In this document: piece by piece, positions 7,944 through 15,794 of the stretch
How the letters are laid out: every line of letters starts with the position of its first letter
Numbering within the stretch: the stretch's first letter is position 1
Origin: Capnocytophaga canis
GTDB lineage: Bacteria; Bacteroidota; Bacteroidia; Flavobacteriales; Flavobacteriaceae
Direction of reading: 5' to 3'
Length of the DNA: 54,725 nt
Assembly: GCF_000827555.1 (NCBI RefSeq)
Contig: NZ_CDOI01000157.1
Span: forward strand, 1 to 54,725
Translations under genes and position numbers: made by a program
The notes under the pieces: generated by a model
The model's input: the letters and a program-made list of their open reading frames with translations, nothing else
The model's database searches: none
Told to the model about the DNA's origin: nothing

Positions 7944-8153
7944 ATGAGTAAATATTTTTTTAGAACAATGAAACCAAGTCAATATCAAATTAATTTATTT
8001 AAAAAATTGTCCCCAATACTTGGGACGCAGCCAAAAGTAGAGCTTTATGGTGACGAAACAGGGAATTTTTCTATAAGGATACTCTCTTGTCCTGACCCTG
8101 TCGATAAAAAAGTACTATTTTTGTGCTCTTCTTTGGCTGGCTGGGCTTGGTGA
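7944..8153 (+). pseudogene. 5' fragment of an unrecognised gene, interrupted by the membrane-protein duplication
   Basis: The segment MSKYFFRTMKPSQYQINLFKK and onward through ELYGDETGNFSIRILSCPDPVDKKV is coding-like for about 55 codons. After about 8115 the sequence becomes nearly identical in nucleotides to the membrane-protein gene at 8790, in a different frame, so the last residues (LCSSLAGWAW) are out-of-frame read-through. Its own 3' part has been replaced. The protein family is not recognised. Confidence 0.55.
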
Positions 8154-8653
8154 TTCTGTTCGGTAAAATGGGCTTGGAGCTGTCTGCCGAACGCGTATTA
8201 TTGGGCGTTATCGCTCTGATGATTGGCGTGGGGTGGGCTTGGCTGAGCCTAAAAGGAAGAATGCCCTTCCAAGAGGGCGAAACTCTGTCCAGTCCGCCGC
8301 CCCCTGCAAGAAATCTTATAGAAAAACTGATGCGAGGGCTGTTTTTGCTGGTCGGAATCGTGGTTTATGTGGCTGTGGCAATGATGCCCGATGCGATGGC
8401 ATCTTCTTTTTTGCGTATCTTTTCTTTTGAACGCGTAGGCGATACGCTGGGAATGTTGGCTTTATTGGGAATGCTTTTGGTGGCTGGCGTGTTTTATCTG
8501 ATTGCCGCCATAAAAAACAAACTCCTGCCCCATAAAAAATCCCTAGAAGAAAGCCCTTATGCCCATTGGTATCTAATGGCTATGTTCAACTGGGTGATGT
8601 TTTTCGTGATTATTGCCCTTGCGATGCTTGGGATTGAGATAACTATGAAATAG
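8123..8653 (+). CDS. Four-TM membrane protein, copy 1 (5' end replaced)
   Basis: The frame encodes a polytopic protein about 80% alike to the gene at 8695, with hydrophobic stretches LGLVILFG, VLLGVIALMIGVGWAWL, GLFLLVGIVVYVAVAMM, LGMLALLGMLLVAGVFYLIAA and MFNWVMFFVIIALAMLGI. Between the second and third lies a cytosolic loop with a run of four prolines. Copy 2 has 20-30 extra N-terminal residues, including the first half of TM1; here they are missing, and a GTG at 8123 is the only available start. The region is visibly more G+C-rich than its flanks. It may be non-functional. Unknown function. Confidence 0.5.
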   Translation: MLFFGWLGLVILFGKMGLELSAERVLLGVIALMIGVGWAWLSLKGRMPFQEGETLSSPPPPARNLIEKLMRGLFLLVGIVVYVAVAMMPDAMASSFLRIFSFERVGDTLGMLALLGMLLVAGVFYLIAAIKNKLLPHKKSLEESPYAHWYLMAMFNWVMFFVIIALAMLGIEITMK

Positions 8654-8694
8654 CGACATCAACAATTTTTAAACCATAAAAAAACGAAACAACA

Positions 8695-9306
8695 ATGAAC
8701 ACACCCCCTAACACACCGACCCCAAACAAACGCAAGGGAATCTTGCAGTTGCTTTTAGCAATGCTAGCTATGTTTGTGTTTTTTTTCACTTGGCTGGGCT
8801 TGGTGATTCTGTTCGCCAAAATGGACTTGGAGCTGTCTGCCGAACGCCTGTTTTTGGGCGTTATCGCTTTGGCAATTGGCGGAGCGTGGGTTTGGCTGAG
8901 CCTAAAAGGAAGAATGCCCCTCCAAGAGGGCGAAACCTTGCTCAGTCCGCCGCCCCCTGCAAGAAATCCCATAGAAAAACTAATGCGAGGGCTGTTTTTT
9001 CTGGTCGGAATCGCGGTTTATGTGGCTGTGGCAATGCTACCCGATGCAATAGTGTCTTCTTTTTTGCGTATCTTTTCTTTTGGACGCGTAGGCGATACAC
9101 TGGGAATGTTGGCTTTATTGGGAATGCTTTTGGTGGCTGGCGTGGTTTATCGGATTTCTGCCATAAAAAACAAACTTTCGCCCCATAAAAAATCCGAAGA
9201 ATACAACCCTTATGCTCATTGGTATGTAACGACTATGCTCAACTGGGTGCTATTTTTCGTGGTCATTGTCCTTGGAATGTATATGATTGAGAGATTGGTG
9301 AAATAG
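8695..9306 (+). CDS. Four-TM membrane protein, copy 2 (complete)
   Basis: Protein of 203 residues with a proline/asparagine-rich cytoplasmic N-terminus (MNTPPNTPTPNKRKG), then TM segments at about residues 17-40, 45-63, 96-117, 131-153 and 180-200 (four or five spans). The cytosolic loop contains LSPPPPARNPIEKLMRG. It is the intact paralog of the gene at 8123. Base composition is richer in G+C than the SUKH/tandem block, suggesting a different origin. Small multi-span proteins can be immunity proteins for membrane-acting toxins; that is only a possibility here. Confidence 0.7.
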   Translation: MNTPPNTPTPNKRKGILQLLLAMLAMFVFFFTWLGLVILFAKMDLELSAERLFLGVIALAIGGAWVWLSLKGRMPLQEGETLLSPPPPARNPIEKLMRGLFFLVGIAVYVAVAMLPDAIVSSFLRIFSFGRVGDTLGMLALLGMLLVAGVVYRISAIKNKLSPHKKSEEYNPYAHWYVTTMLNWVLFFVVIVLGMYMIERLVK

Positions 9307-9435
9307 CGATAAAATAGCCGTATCGGTCATTTTAATTCAAAAATTCATACCTTTACCCAAAAATTAGGCTAAAAAACGCTAAAAAAGCCCCAATTAAAAC
9401 CATTAATACGAATGTAATTACAAATAGATAAAAAT

Positions 9436-10233
9436 ATGAGAATCATTAAAAGTTTAATCCCATTATTTATAGTTGCCCTTATGATGTATAGTTGCTCATC
9501 TCCCAAGCTCGGAAAAGACCGTTTGGATTTGGAAAAATTCGACTTGAATTTCGATGTTGATGCTTTTTATGCCGATGAAATTAAGAAAGGCAAAGAAAAT
9601 ATGAAAGAATTGGAGAAACTCGAGCAAAAAAGAGAAAAGGAAGGGTTTTCTGAAAAGGTAAGAAAAGAATTGGTCAAAAAGGCTTGGAAACTTCTCAATT
9701 TTAAGAGTATTCGAAAAGATACGATTTTTAACGCCCAATTTTACGAGGACGAACGAAGTCCGATAGCGTATCGATATGATATGTGGGGCTGGAATTCTGC
9801 TGACAGTTTGGCGAATTATCATAAGATGCACTTTCATAAAATAAATATGGCAACAAGCCTTGAAGGTGATTTTATGGCGTTAGTCGCCCAAAGCCAAGGC
9901 GAAGGTACGGAAGATTTTGAAGCCTTACTCCGTTATTTGGAGCAAAAACACGGTAAGGTAACGGTAAAAGAAAAAAACTTCTTCCGAAATTTTCCTATTT
10001 ATTATTGGGAGTTGGATGACCGCCTATTGGCAATGATTTCTAAACAACAAAAACAGGCAAATCTAATACTGAAATTAAGTAAAGAAGCTACTGAAAACAA
10101 TCCAACGACAGATACCATTAGATTTAATACAACCCATTTGTTTATACTCAATAACCAATACAAACACGATAGTATCATTAGTAATTTTCGCTCTGGCGAT
10201 TGGATAGATTTTAATGCAGTTCTCAAAAAGTGA
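9436..10233 (+). CDS. Tandem lipoprotein, copy 1
   Basis: Protein of 265 residues with a lipoprotein signal (IPLFIVALMMYSC, cysteine at residue 19) and mature start SSPKLGKDRLDLEKFDLNFDV. It aligns with the gene at 10286 along its full length: AFYADEIKKGKENMKE, SPIAYRYDMWGWNSADSLANYHKMHFHKINMAT, LEGDFMALVAQSQGEGTEDFEALLRYLEQKHGK, YYWELDDRLLAMIS and FILNNQYKHDSIISNFRSGDWIDFN. The family is unnamed to me. The mix of aromatic strands and an amphipathic helix recalls small periplasmic immunity or binding proteins, without proof. Confidence 0.75.
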   Translation: MRIIKSLIPLFIVALMMYSCSSPKLGKDRLDLEKFDLNFDVDAFYADEIKKGKENMKELEKLEQKREKEGFSEKVRKELVKKAWKLLNFKSIRKDTIFNAQFYEDERSPIAYRYDMWGWNSADSLANYHKMHFHKINMATSLEGDFMALVAQSQGEGTEDFEALLRYLEQKHGKVTVKEKNFFRNFPIYYWELDDRLLAMISKQQKQANLILKLSKEATENNPTTDTIRFNTTHLFILNNQYKHDSIISNFRSGDWIDFNAVLKK

Positions 10234-10285
10234 TTTTCTGTATTTTAATAATGTAATTGTTTGATTTTTAAATATTTATAAAAGT

Positions 10286-11089
10286 ATGAAAGCCATTAAA
10301 AGTTTAATCCCATTATTTACAGTTGCCCTTATGTTGCATAGTTGTTCGTCTCCCAAGCTCGGAAAAAATCGATTGGATTTGGAAAAATTCGATCTAAATT
10401 TTGATGTAGCCGCTTTTTATACCGATGAAATCGAAAAAGCTCAAAAAAATATGAAAGAATCCGATAAAATTTTGGAAAAAAGAAACAAAGAAAATCTTTC
10501 CGAAAAGGAAAGAGAAAAATTGACTGAGAAAATTTGGGAACTTTTGCGTTTTCACGTCATTCAAATAGACACCGTTTTTAAAGGTGAATTTACGAAAGAA
10601 AAAACTCCGATGGCGTATCGATACGATATGCGAAGTTGGAGTACTCGTGATAGTTTAGCCTATTTTCAGAAAATGCACTTTTGCAAAATCAATATGGCAA
10701 CGAATCTTAAAGGCGATTTTATGGCGTTGGTTACTGAAAGCGAAAGCAAAGGTACCGACGATTTTAAAGCCTTACTTGATTATTTAGAACAAAAACACGG
10801 TAAACCAATGGTAAAAGAAAACAGTTTTTACAACGGTTCATTTACCTATCATTGGGAGCTGGACGACCGTCTGTTGGCAATTTTCTCTCGTTACGATAAC
10901 AAAGAAAGCACCCTAAAATTGGGCATCGAAGTTACCGAAGATGGCGTAAAAGCAGACACTACCAAACAGCCTACCCACGTAACGCGTTTGTTTATACTCA
11001 AAAATCAATACAAGCAAGATAGTATTTTAAGGCGTTTTACTCGTGGCGATTGGATTTCTTTTAACGACATACTTAGCGATGACAGATAA
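10286..11089 (+). CDS. Tandem lipoprotein, copy 2
   Basis: Protein of 267 residues, the paralog of the gene at 9436 (52 bp gap). The signal peptide and the first 15 mature residues (SSPKLGKNRLDLEKFDLNFDV) are almost identical, while the middle (residues 40-80) differs much more and the segments LEQKHGK and WELDDRLLAI are conserved again. A conserved 5' end with a diverging centre fits tandem duplication followed by diversification. Cysteine 19 is the likely lipid site. Function unknown. It is the last gene before leuS and probably shares a transcript with copy 1. Confidence 0.75.
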   Translation: MKAIKSLIPLFTVALMLHSCSSPKLGKNRLDLEKFDLNFDVAAFYTDEIEKAQKNMKESDKILEKRNKENLSEKEREKLTEKIWELLRFHVIQIDTVFKGEFTKEKTPMAYRYDMRSWSTRDSLAYFQKMHFCKINMATNLKGDFMALVTESESKGTDDFKALLDYLEQKHGKPMVKENSFYNGSFTYHWELDDRLLAIFSRYDNKESTLKLGIEVTEDGVKADTTKQPTHVTRLFILKNQYKQDSILRRFTRGDWISFNDILSDDR

Positions 11090-11105
11090 ATTTTCTGGAG
11101 ATACG

Positions 11106-11133
11106 TTTGTTAAACATAAAAATATTACTTTTG
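11106..11133 (+). promoter_or_regulatory. Promoter of leuS (TTTG -33, TACTTTTG -7)
   Basis: TTTG at 11106-11109 and TACTTTTG at 11126-11133, spacing 16 bp, agree with the Bacteroidota consensus. The transcript would carry a leader of about 60 nt before the ATG at 11200. Confidence 0.55.
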
Positions 11134-11199
11134 CATTTTAATCAGATTATTAACCATTTAATAAAATTCCCTTTCTTTTGAAGAGGGTTGCGGAGAGAA

Positions 11200-14160
11200 A
11201 TGAACTATAACCATAAAGACATCGAAGCCAAATGGCAAAAATATTGGTCAGAAAACCAAACTTTTAAGACAGAAAACCATTCAGAAAAACCGAAATTTTA
11301 TGTATTAGATATGTTCCCGTATCCATCGGGAGCGGGGTTGCACGTAGGGCATCCGCTTGGGTATATAGCATCAGATATTTTCGCACGATACAAACGCCAC
11401 AAAGGCTTTAATGTGTTGCATCCGCAAGGGTACGATTCGTTTGGGTTACCTGCCGAGCAATACGCTATACAAACAGGGCAACACCCCGAAAAAACCACTC
11501 GTGAAAACATCGCTCGTTATCGCGAACAGCTTGATAAAATTGGCTTTTCGTTCGATTGGAGTAGAGAAGTAAGGACTTCAAATGCTGATTATTACAAATG
11601 GACACAATGGATTTTTATTCAATTGTTTCATTCGTGGTATAACAACACTACCAATAAAGCGGAAGATATCCAAACACTTGTCCAGCATTTTGAGAAATCC
11701 GGAACGGAAAACCTAAATGTGGCTCAGACCGAAGAGCTTCATTTTACCGCTGAGCAATGGAAAAATTACAGCGAAGAAGAAAAACAAAACATTTTACTGA
11801 ATTATCGTTTGGCGTTTCGTGCCGAAACTACCGTTAATTGGTGTCCGGCTTTGGGAACGGTTTTGGCGAACGATGAGGTGGTAAATGGCGTTTCGGAACG
11901 AGGCGGATATCCTGTTTTTCAAAAGAAAATGACGCAATGGAGTATGCGTATTACCGCTTATTCCGAGCGATTGTTGCAAGGCTTAGAAACGGTGGATTGG
12001 AGTGAATCTGTAAAAGAAAGCCAACGCAATTGGATAGGAAAATCAAAAGGGGCGTCAATCAAGTTTAAAGTTCTAAGTTCAAAGTCCCAAGACGTTGAAC
12101 CTGAAACTTCAAACGTTGAACATATTACCGTTTTTACAACAAGACCCGACACCATTTTCGGCGTAACTTATCTTACTTTGGCTCCTGAACACGAATTGGT
12201 TTTACAAATCACAACCGAAGCACAAAAACAAGCCGTTTTGGATTATATCGAAGCAACTTCTAAGCGTTCGGAAAGAGATAGAATGGCGGATACCAAAACT
12301 ATTTCGGGAGTGTTTACGGGAGCGTATGCCGAGCATCCGGTTACTAAACGACCTGTTCCTATTTGGATAGGCGACTATGTGTTAGCAGGTTACGGAACGG
12401 GAGCTGTAATGGCGGTTCCTGCGGGAGATGAACGTGATTATGCCTTTGCAAAACATTTTGCGGGTGCGGAAGGAATGCCTGAAATCATCAATATTTTTGA
12501 TAAAGATATTTCGCAAGGGGCTTACACGGAAAAAGGTGGTTTCAAATTGCAAAATTCGGATTTTCTTAACGGAATGGATTACGAAGAAGCTACCGAAAAA
12601 ATTATCTCCGAATTAGAAAAATTAGGTGTAGGAAAATCAAAGGTAAATTATCGTCAGCGTGATGCTATTTTCTCGCGTCAGCGGTATTGGGGTGAACCTG
12701 TGCCTGTTTATTATAAAAACGGAATGCCCTATACTTTGCCACTTTCTGCCTTGCCGTTGGAACTTCCTGAAGTAGAAAAATACCTCCCAACCGAAGATGG
12801 CGACCCTCCATTAGGGAACGCAAAAGAATATGCTTGGCATGAGGCTGAACAAAAAATAGTAAGTGCCGATTTGATTGATAATCAATCGGTTTTCCCTTTG
12901 GAACTTTCCACGATGCCGGGTTGGGCGGGGTCGTCTTGGTATTGGCTTCGTTATATGGACGCACACAACGAAAAGGAATTTGCCTCGCAAGAGAGCCTAA
13001 ATTATTGGCAAAATGTAGATTTGTACATCGGTGGAAGCGAACACGCCACAGGGCATTTGTTGTATTCTCGTTTTTGGAATAAATTCCTCAAAGACAGAGG
13101 GTTTATACAAGCCGAAGAGCCCTTCCAAAAAATGATAAATCAAGGAATGATTTTAGGGACGAGTGCCTTTGTATACCGATTGGAAGGTACAAATACTTTC
13201 GTTTCCAAAGGGCAAATTGGCGACAAAAAAGTACAACAAATTCACGCCGATGTTTCACTTGTAAATGCTTCATCGGAATTGGATATTGAAGGGTTTAAAC
13301 AATGGCGACCTGATTTTGCGGATGCGGAATTTATTTTGGAGAATGGAATCCCCCTAACCCCCGAAGGGGGAACTAAGGGCGGAAATGCTACAAATAGTTC
13401 GCCATCAACAGGCTCAAAAGCTCCCTCTCCTTCGGAGAGGGCGGGGGGAGAGGCTTATATCGTTGGTCACGAGGTCGAAAAAATGTCAAAATCCAAATAC
13501 AATGTAGTGAATCCTGATGATATTTGTGAGCAATACGGAGCCGATACATTGCGTTTGTATGAAATGTTTTTAGGTCCGTTGGAACAGGCAAAACCTTGGA
13601 ATACCGCAGGAATTACGGGAGTTTCAGGCTTCTTGAAAAAATTCTACAATCTTTATTTTGATGGCGATGCGGTTTTTATTTCTGACCAAGAACCGACCAA
13701 AGAAGAATACAAAATCTTGCATACGCTCATCAAAAAAGTGGAGTACGACATTGAGAATTTCTCGTTCAATACTTCGGTGTCGGCATTTATGATTGCGGTA
13801 AACGAATTGCAAAAAATCAAATGCAACAAACGAGCGATTTTAGAACCAATGGCAGTGCTGATTTCGCCGTATGCACCGCACATTGCCGAAGAACTTTGGG
13901 AAGTTTTAGGTCATAATGAAAGCATTAGCCGAGTGCCGTTCCCTACTTTTGAAGAAAAATATTTGGTGGAAAGCACCAAAGAATATCCGGTGTCGTTCAA
14001 CGGAAAAGTGCGTTTCAAAATCGAATTGCCTTTGGATATGCCCAACGAAGAAGTGGAAAAAATCATCTTGGCAGACGAACGCACCCAAGCCCAACTTGGT
14101 GGCAACCCTCCGAAGAAAATCATCGTGGTGAAAGGGAAAATCGTGAATGTGGTGGTGTAG
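11200..14160 (+). CDS. leuS: Leucyl-tRNA synthetase with two in-frame repeat insertions
   Basis: Class Ia enzyme charging tRNA-Leu. The start at ATG 11200 ([16 protein letters not shown]) is chosen over the upstream in-frame TTG. Motifs: HVGH at residues 48-51 (HIGH motif), the CP1 editing domain with [11 protein letters not shown] and DERDYAFA, and KMSKS at 761-765, followed by the anticodon-binding domain. At 986 residues it is longer than I expect for the family. Two segments explain this. Residues about 290-308 ([17 protein letters not shown]) lie just before the editing motif. Residues about 717-752 ([11 protein letters not shown], then [12 protein letters not shown]) lie just before the KMSKS loop. 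Both are encoded by sequences that look like intergenic repeats, and flanking residues join normal LeuRS sequence. Confidence 0.97.
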   Translation: MNYNHKDIEAKWQKYWSENQTFKTENHSEKPKFYVLDMFPYPSGAGLHVGHPLGYIASDIFARYKRHKGFNVLHPQGYDSFGLPAEQYAIQTGQHPEKTTRENIARYREQLDKIGFSFDWSREVRTSNADYYKWTQWIFIQLFHSWYNNTTNKAEDIQTLVQHFEKSGTENLNVAQTEELHFTAEQWKNYSEEEKQNILLNYRLAFRAETTVNWCPALGTVLANDEVVNGVSERGGYPVFQKKMTQWSMRITAYSERLLQGLETVDWSESVKESQRNWIGKSKGASIKFKVLSSKSQDVEPETSNVEHITVFTTRPDTIFGVTYLTLAPEHELVLQITTEAQKQAVLDYIEATSKRSERDRMADTKTISGVFTGAYAEHPVTKRPVPIWIGDYVLAGYGTGAVMAVPAGDERDYAFAKHFAGAEGMPEIINIFDKDISQGAYTEKGGFKLQNSDFLNGMDYEEATEKIISELEKLGVGKSKVNYRQRDAIFSRQRYWGEPVPVYYKNGMPYTLPLSALPLELPEVEKYLPTEDGDPPLGNAKEYAWHEAEQKIVSADLIDNQSVFPLELSTMPGWAGSSWYWLRYMDAHNEKEFASQESLNYWQNVDLYIGGSEHATGHLLYSRFWNKFLKDRGFIQAEEPFQKMINQGMILGTSAFVYRLEGTNTFVSKGQIGDKKVQQIHADVSLVNASSELDIEGFKQWRPDFADAEFILENGIPLTPEGGTKGGNATNSSPSTGSKAPSPSERAGGEAYIVGHEVEKMSKSKYNVVNPDDICEQYGADTLRLYEMFLGPLEQAKPWNTAGITGVSGFLKKFYNLYFDGDAVFISDQEPTKEEYKILHTLIKKVEYDIENFSFNTSVSAFMIAVNELQKIKCNKRAILEPMAVLISPYAPHIAEELWEVLGHNESISRVPFPTFEEKYLVESTKEYPVSFNGKVRFKIELPLDMPNEEVEKIILADERTQAQLGGNPPKKIIVVKGKIVNVVV
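12063..12122 (+). repeat. Dispersed direct-repeat-type element inside leuS
   Basis: A 60-bp stretch of short related units (AAGTTCTAAGTTCAAAGT, then GACGTTGAAC and AACGTTGAAC) inside the coding frame. It resembles the TTCAAAGTTC/CTTGAAAC repeats common between genes in Flavobacteriaceae. It adds about 18 residues where other LeuRS proteins pass directly from the WIGKS strand to the VFTTRPD motif. Confidence 0.55.
13350..13453 (+). repeat. Double-hairpin palindromic element inside leuS
   Basis: Hairpin 1 is CCCCC (13358-13362), GAA, GGGGG (13366-13370). Hairpin 2 is CCCTCTCC (13423-13430), TTC, GGAGAGGG (13434-13441), followed by a G-rich GCGGGGGGAGAGG. The whole is read through in frame as [11 protein letters not shown] and onward to [12 protein letters not shown]. 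The 3' half is nearly identical to that at 21562-21600 in mod. Confidence 0.8.
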
Positions 14161-14195
14161 TTACAAAAATTAAATATATCAATCAATCAACCGTT

Positions 14196-15410
14196 ATGGA
14201 AATAAAAAAAAGAAGATTAGACAAAGTAAATATTCCCGAAGAAGATTTAGGGATAAGTGTTGCAGAATTAATGCAACTTCTAAATACAGATATTAAAGAA
14301 GAATTGTTAAAAGAGCTAGAAATTGAGGATATAAAAGATGATTTTATTCCCATTAAAGGAGCAAAAACACTTTTTAATTCTCAATTAGCTATACAAAATA
14401 AGTTTGTAAAACTAGATTTGTTAAGTGGTTTACATGATATATCTGTTTATGACGGAAAGGAATTTAGTGTGAATTTTAAAAATATCGCTAACCTTTCCGA
14501 TTTACCCAATGTAAGTAGCAAAAGTATTGTTGCATATCCTATATACTCTGCTCAGAGAGATTTTTTTAGTAATCTTTTTAATATGGAAAAATATGCTAAG
14601 ACACTTATAGAGAATGGTAACAAAAACATAATTGAAAAGAATTTTGAACTTTTAAGACAAGAGTGCGATATTCGTAAAAAGTATAGAATTCTATACAACA
14701 AATCGGATAAAAAATATTATTTGAGAGCTATTATATCAAAAGATCGTTACTATGATTACAATAATTCTGTTGTTGTGGTACTAGGTCTTCTCACTCTGTA
14801 TCGTGAAATGAAAAATAGTAATTCAAATTATTCTTTAATGCGATGTGAATATAATGAGTCTTATATAAGAATGTTTTTTGATACGTCAAAGACAAAAAAT
14901 ATAGATGAATCTGTTTTTGTGAAAAATATTGTTGAAATATCAAATGATGAATTAAAAAGAGAATCGTTTAAATTTCACGCAAGATGCACAATTAATTATT
15001 CTCGTGAAGAAAATAGTGGGGAGATTTTTATTTCTTCTAAAGATATAAAATCTAAAGTATTTTCAATTAATCATAGCCAAAGTCCGAAGAATGCAATACC
15101 TGTGTTGGCTCAAATAAATAACTTGGGAGGGATTCATAGGCAGTTTTATGATGATGTTCTAACGATAAATAAAATTCAAAATACGGAGCAAATAAAGTTT
15201 TTGGTTAGAAGGAAAATAGAGAATGCTAGGAATGAGGATGTAAAAAAATATCAGTCAGAGATTTTAAATGAATTGATAAAAACGACTACTAAAAATATAG
15301 TTGACTTATTGGAGTTATTTAATAAAATTCAAATTTTAACAAGTCAAGATATTGAAGCAGGTGAATACTTAAGATATGTATTTTATGAAGCCTTAATTGA
15401 TAGAAAGTGA
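14196..15410 (+). CDS. Unknown AT-rich gene between leuS and the type III RM locus
   Basis: Protein of 404 residues, no signal peptide or TM segment. The N-terminus is charged (MEIKKRRLDKVNIPEEDLGIS). The middle has KKYRILYNKSDKKYYLRAIISKDRYYDYNNSVVVVLGLLTLY, reminiscent of the R-A-x-x-S-x-R-Y-x-x-[YI]-D-N pattern of DUF932-type phage/plasmid proteins; this is a weak likeness. A helical C-terminus rich in K, E and N follows. It is strikingly more AT-rich than leuS, indicating horizontal gain. Position directly before a restriction-modification locus makes a defence or mobile-element origin likely, but no function can be assigned. Confidence 0.7.
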   Translation: MEIKKRRLDKVNIPEEDLGISVAELMQLLNTDIKEELLKELEIEDIKDDFIPIKGAKTLFNSQLAIQNKFVKLDLLSGLHDISVYDGKEFSVNFKNIANLSDLPNVSSKSIVAYPIYSAQRDFFSNLFNMEKYAKTLIENGNKNIIEKNFELLRQECDIRKKYRILYNKSDKKYYLRAIISKDRYYDYNNSVVVVLGLLTLYREMKNSNSNYSLMRCEYNESYIRMFFDTSKTKNIDESVFVKNIVEISNDELKRESFKFHARCTINYSREENSGEIFISSKDIKSKVFSINHSQSPKNAIPVLAQINNLGGIHRQFYDDVLTINKIQNTEQIKFLVRRKIENARNEDVKKYQSEILNELIKTTTKNIVDLLELFNKIQILTSQDIEAGEYLRYVFYEALIDRK

Positions 15411-15421
15411 TAAACTTTTTA

Positions 15422-15508
15422 TTTGATCTACAGCCTTTATATTACAAAGTAGCTAAAATCATCGACGATATGAACGAGGTAGTCAAAGCCCGAGGCAAGA
15501 AAAAATAA
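15422..15508 (+). pseudogene. Relic C-terminal tail of a deleted gene
   Basis: An open frame reads FDLQPLYYKVAKIIDDMNEV and then VKARGKKK before TAA. It is coding-like, with a basic end, but has no start of its own and follows directly on the unknown gene in a different frame. The parent gene is not recognised. Confidence 0.35.
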
Positions 15509-15567
15509 TTTCATATAATCAACCGTTCATTTGACCTGTTTTTGCCTTTTGAGAGGCAGAAAAGTTT

Positions 15568-15615
15568 TAAACCACACAGAAATATAGAATAAAATCTATG
15601 TATCTATGTGGTTTA
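15568..15615. repeat. 21-bp imperfect inverted repeat (CTATGTGG type)
   Basis: The arms at 15568-15588 and 15595-15615 pair at 18 of 21 positions with a 6-nt loop (AAACCACA and TGTGGTTT ends). The sequence resembles 'ctatgtatctatgtggttt' dispersed intergenic palindromes of Bacteroidota. Confidence 0.55.
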
Positions 15616-15743
15616 GCTATAAATAGTACCCAAAATAATATTTAACGTGTTTAACTTTTTCCGCTCATAATTTTCTTCTTTACATCATAATTTTGCAAAT
15701 ACATCTTTTCCGTTGTAAATTTGTCGAGGTTGAAAAGATAAGC

Positions 15744-15774
15744 ACTTTGTCAAAGTTCGAAACCTTGACAAAGT
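15744..15774. repeat. ACTTTGTCAAAG palindrome upstream of res
   Basis: The outer arms ACTTTGTCAAAG and CCTTGACAAAGT form an inverted repeat around GTTCGAAAC. A half copy (GCACTTTGTCAAAGTCTGAA) lies at 18716-18735, just after res, so the same short element brackets the gene. Confidence 0.6.
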
Positions 15775-15794
15775 ATAAAAAATATGATAGTGAA

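Larger units (their letters stand above)
15411..15794. other. Gene-free spacer with a relic ORF and two palindromes
   Basis: Contains the relic ORF at 15422-15508, a palindrome at 15568-15615, and a second at 15744-15774, described separately. Upstream in-frame codons of the res gene (from a TTG at 15693) run through the second palindrome and are judged non-coding. Confidence 0.5.

Noticed and set aside
6479-9306. Prophage remnant
   Set aside because: No integrase, capsid, tail, lysis or portal gene and no tRNA attachment site is seen in this strip.
15693-15794. Upstream extension of res by 34 codons from a TTG
   Set aside because: The added codons cross a palindromic repeat and are not like any Res N-terminus, while the ATG at 15795 starts a typical MKLKQFQYETQSYQ.
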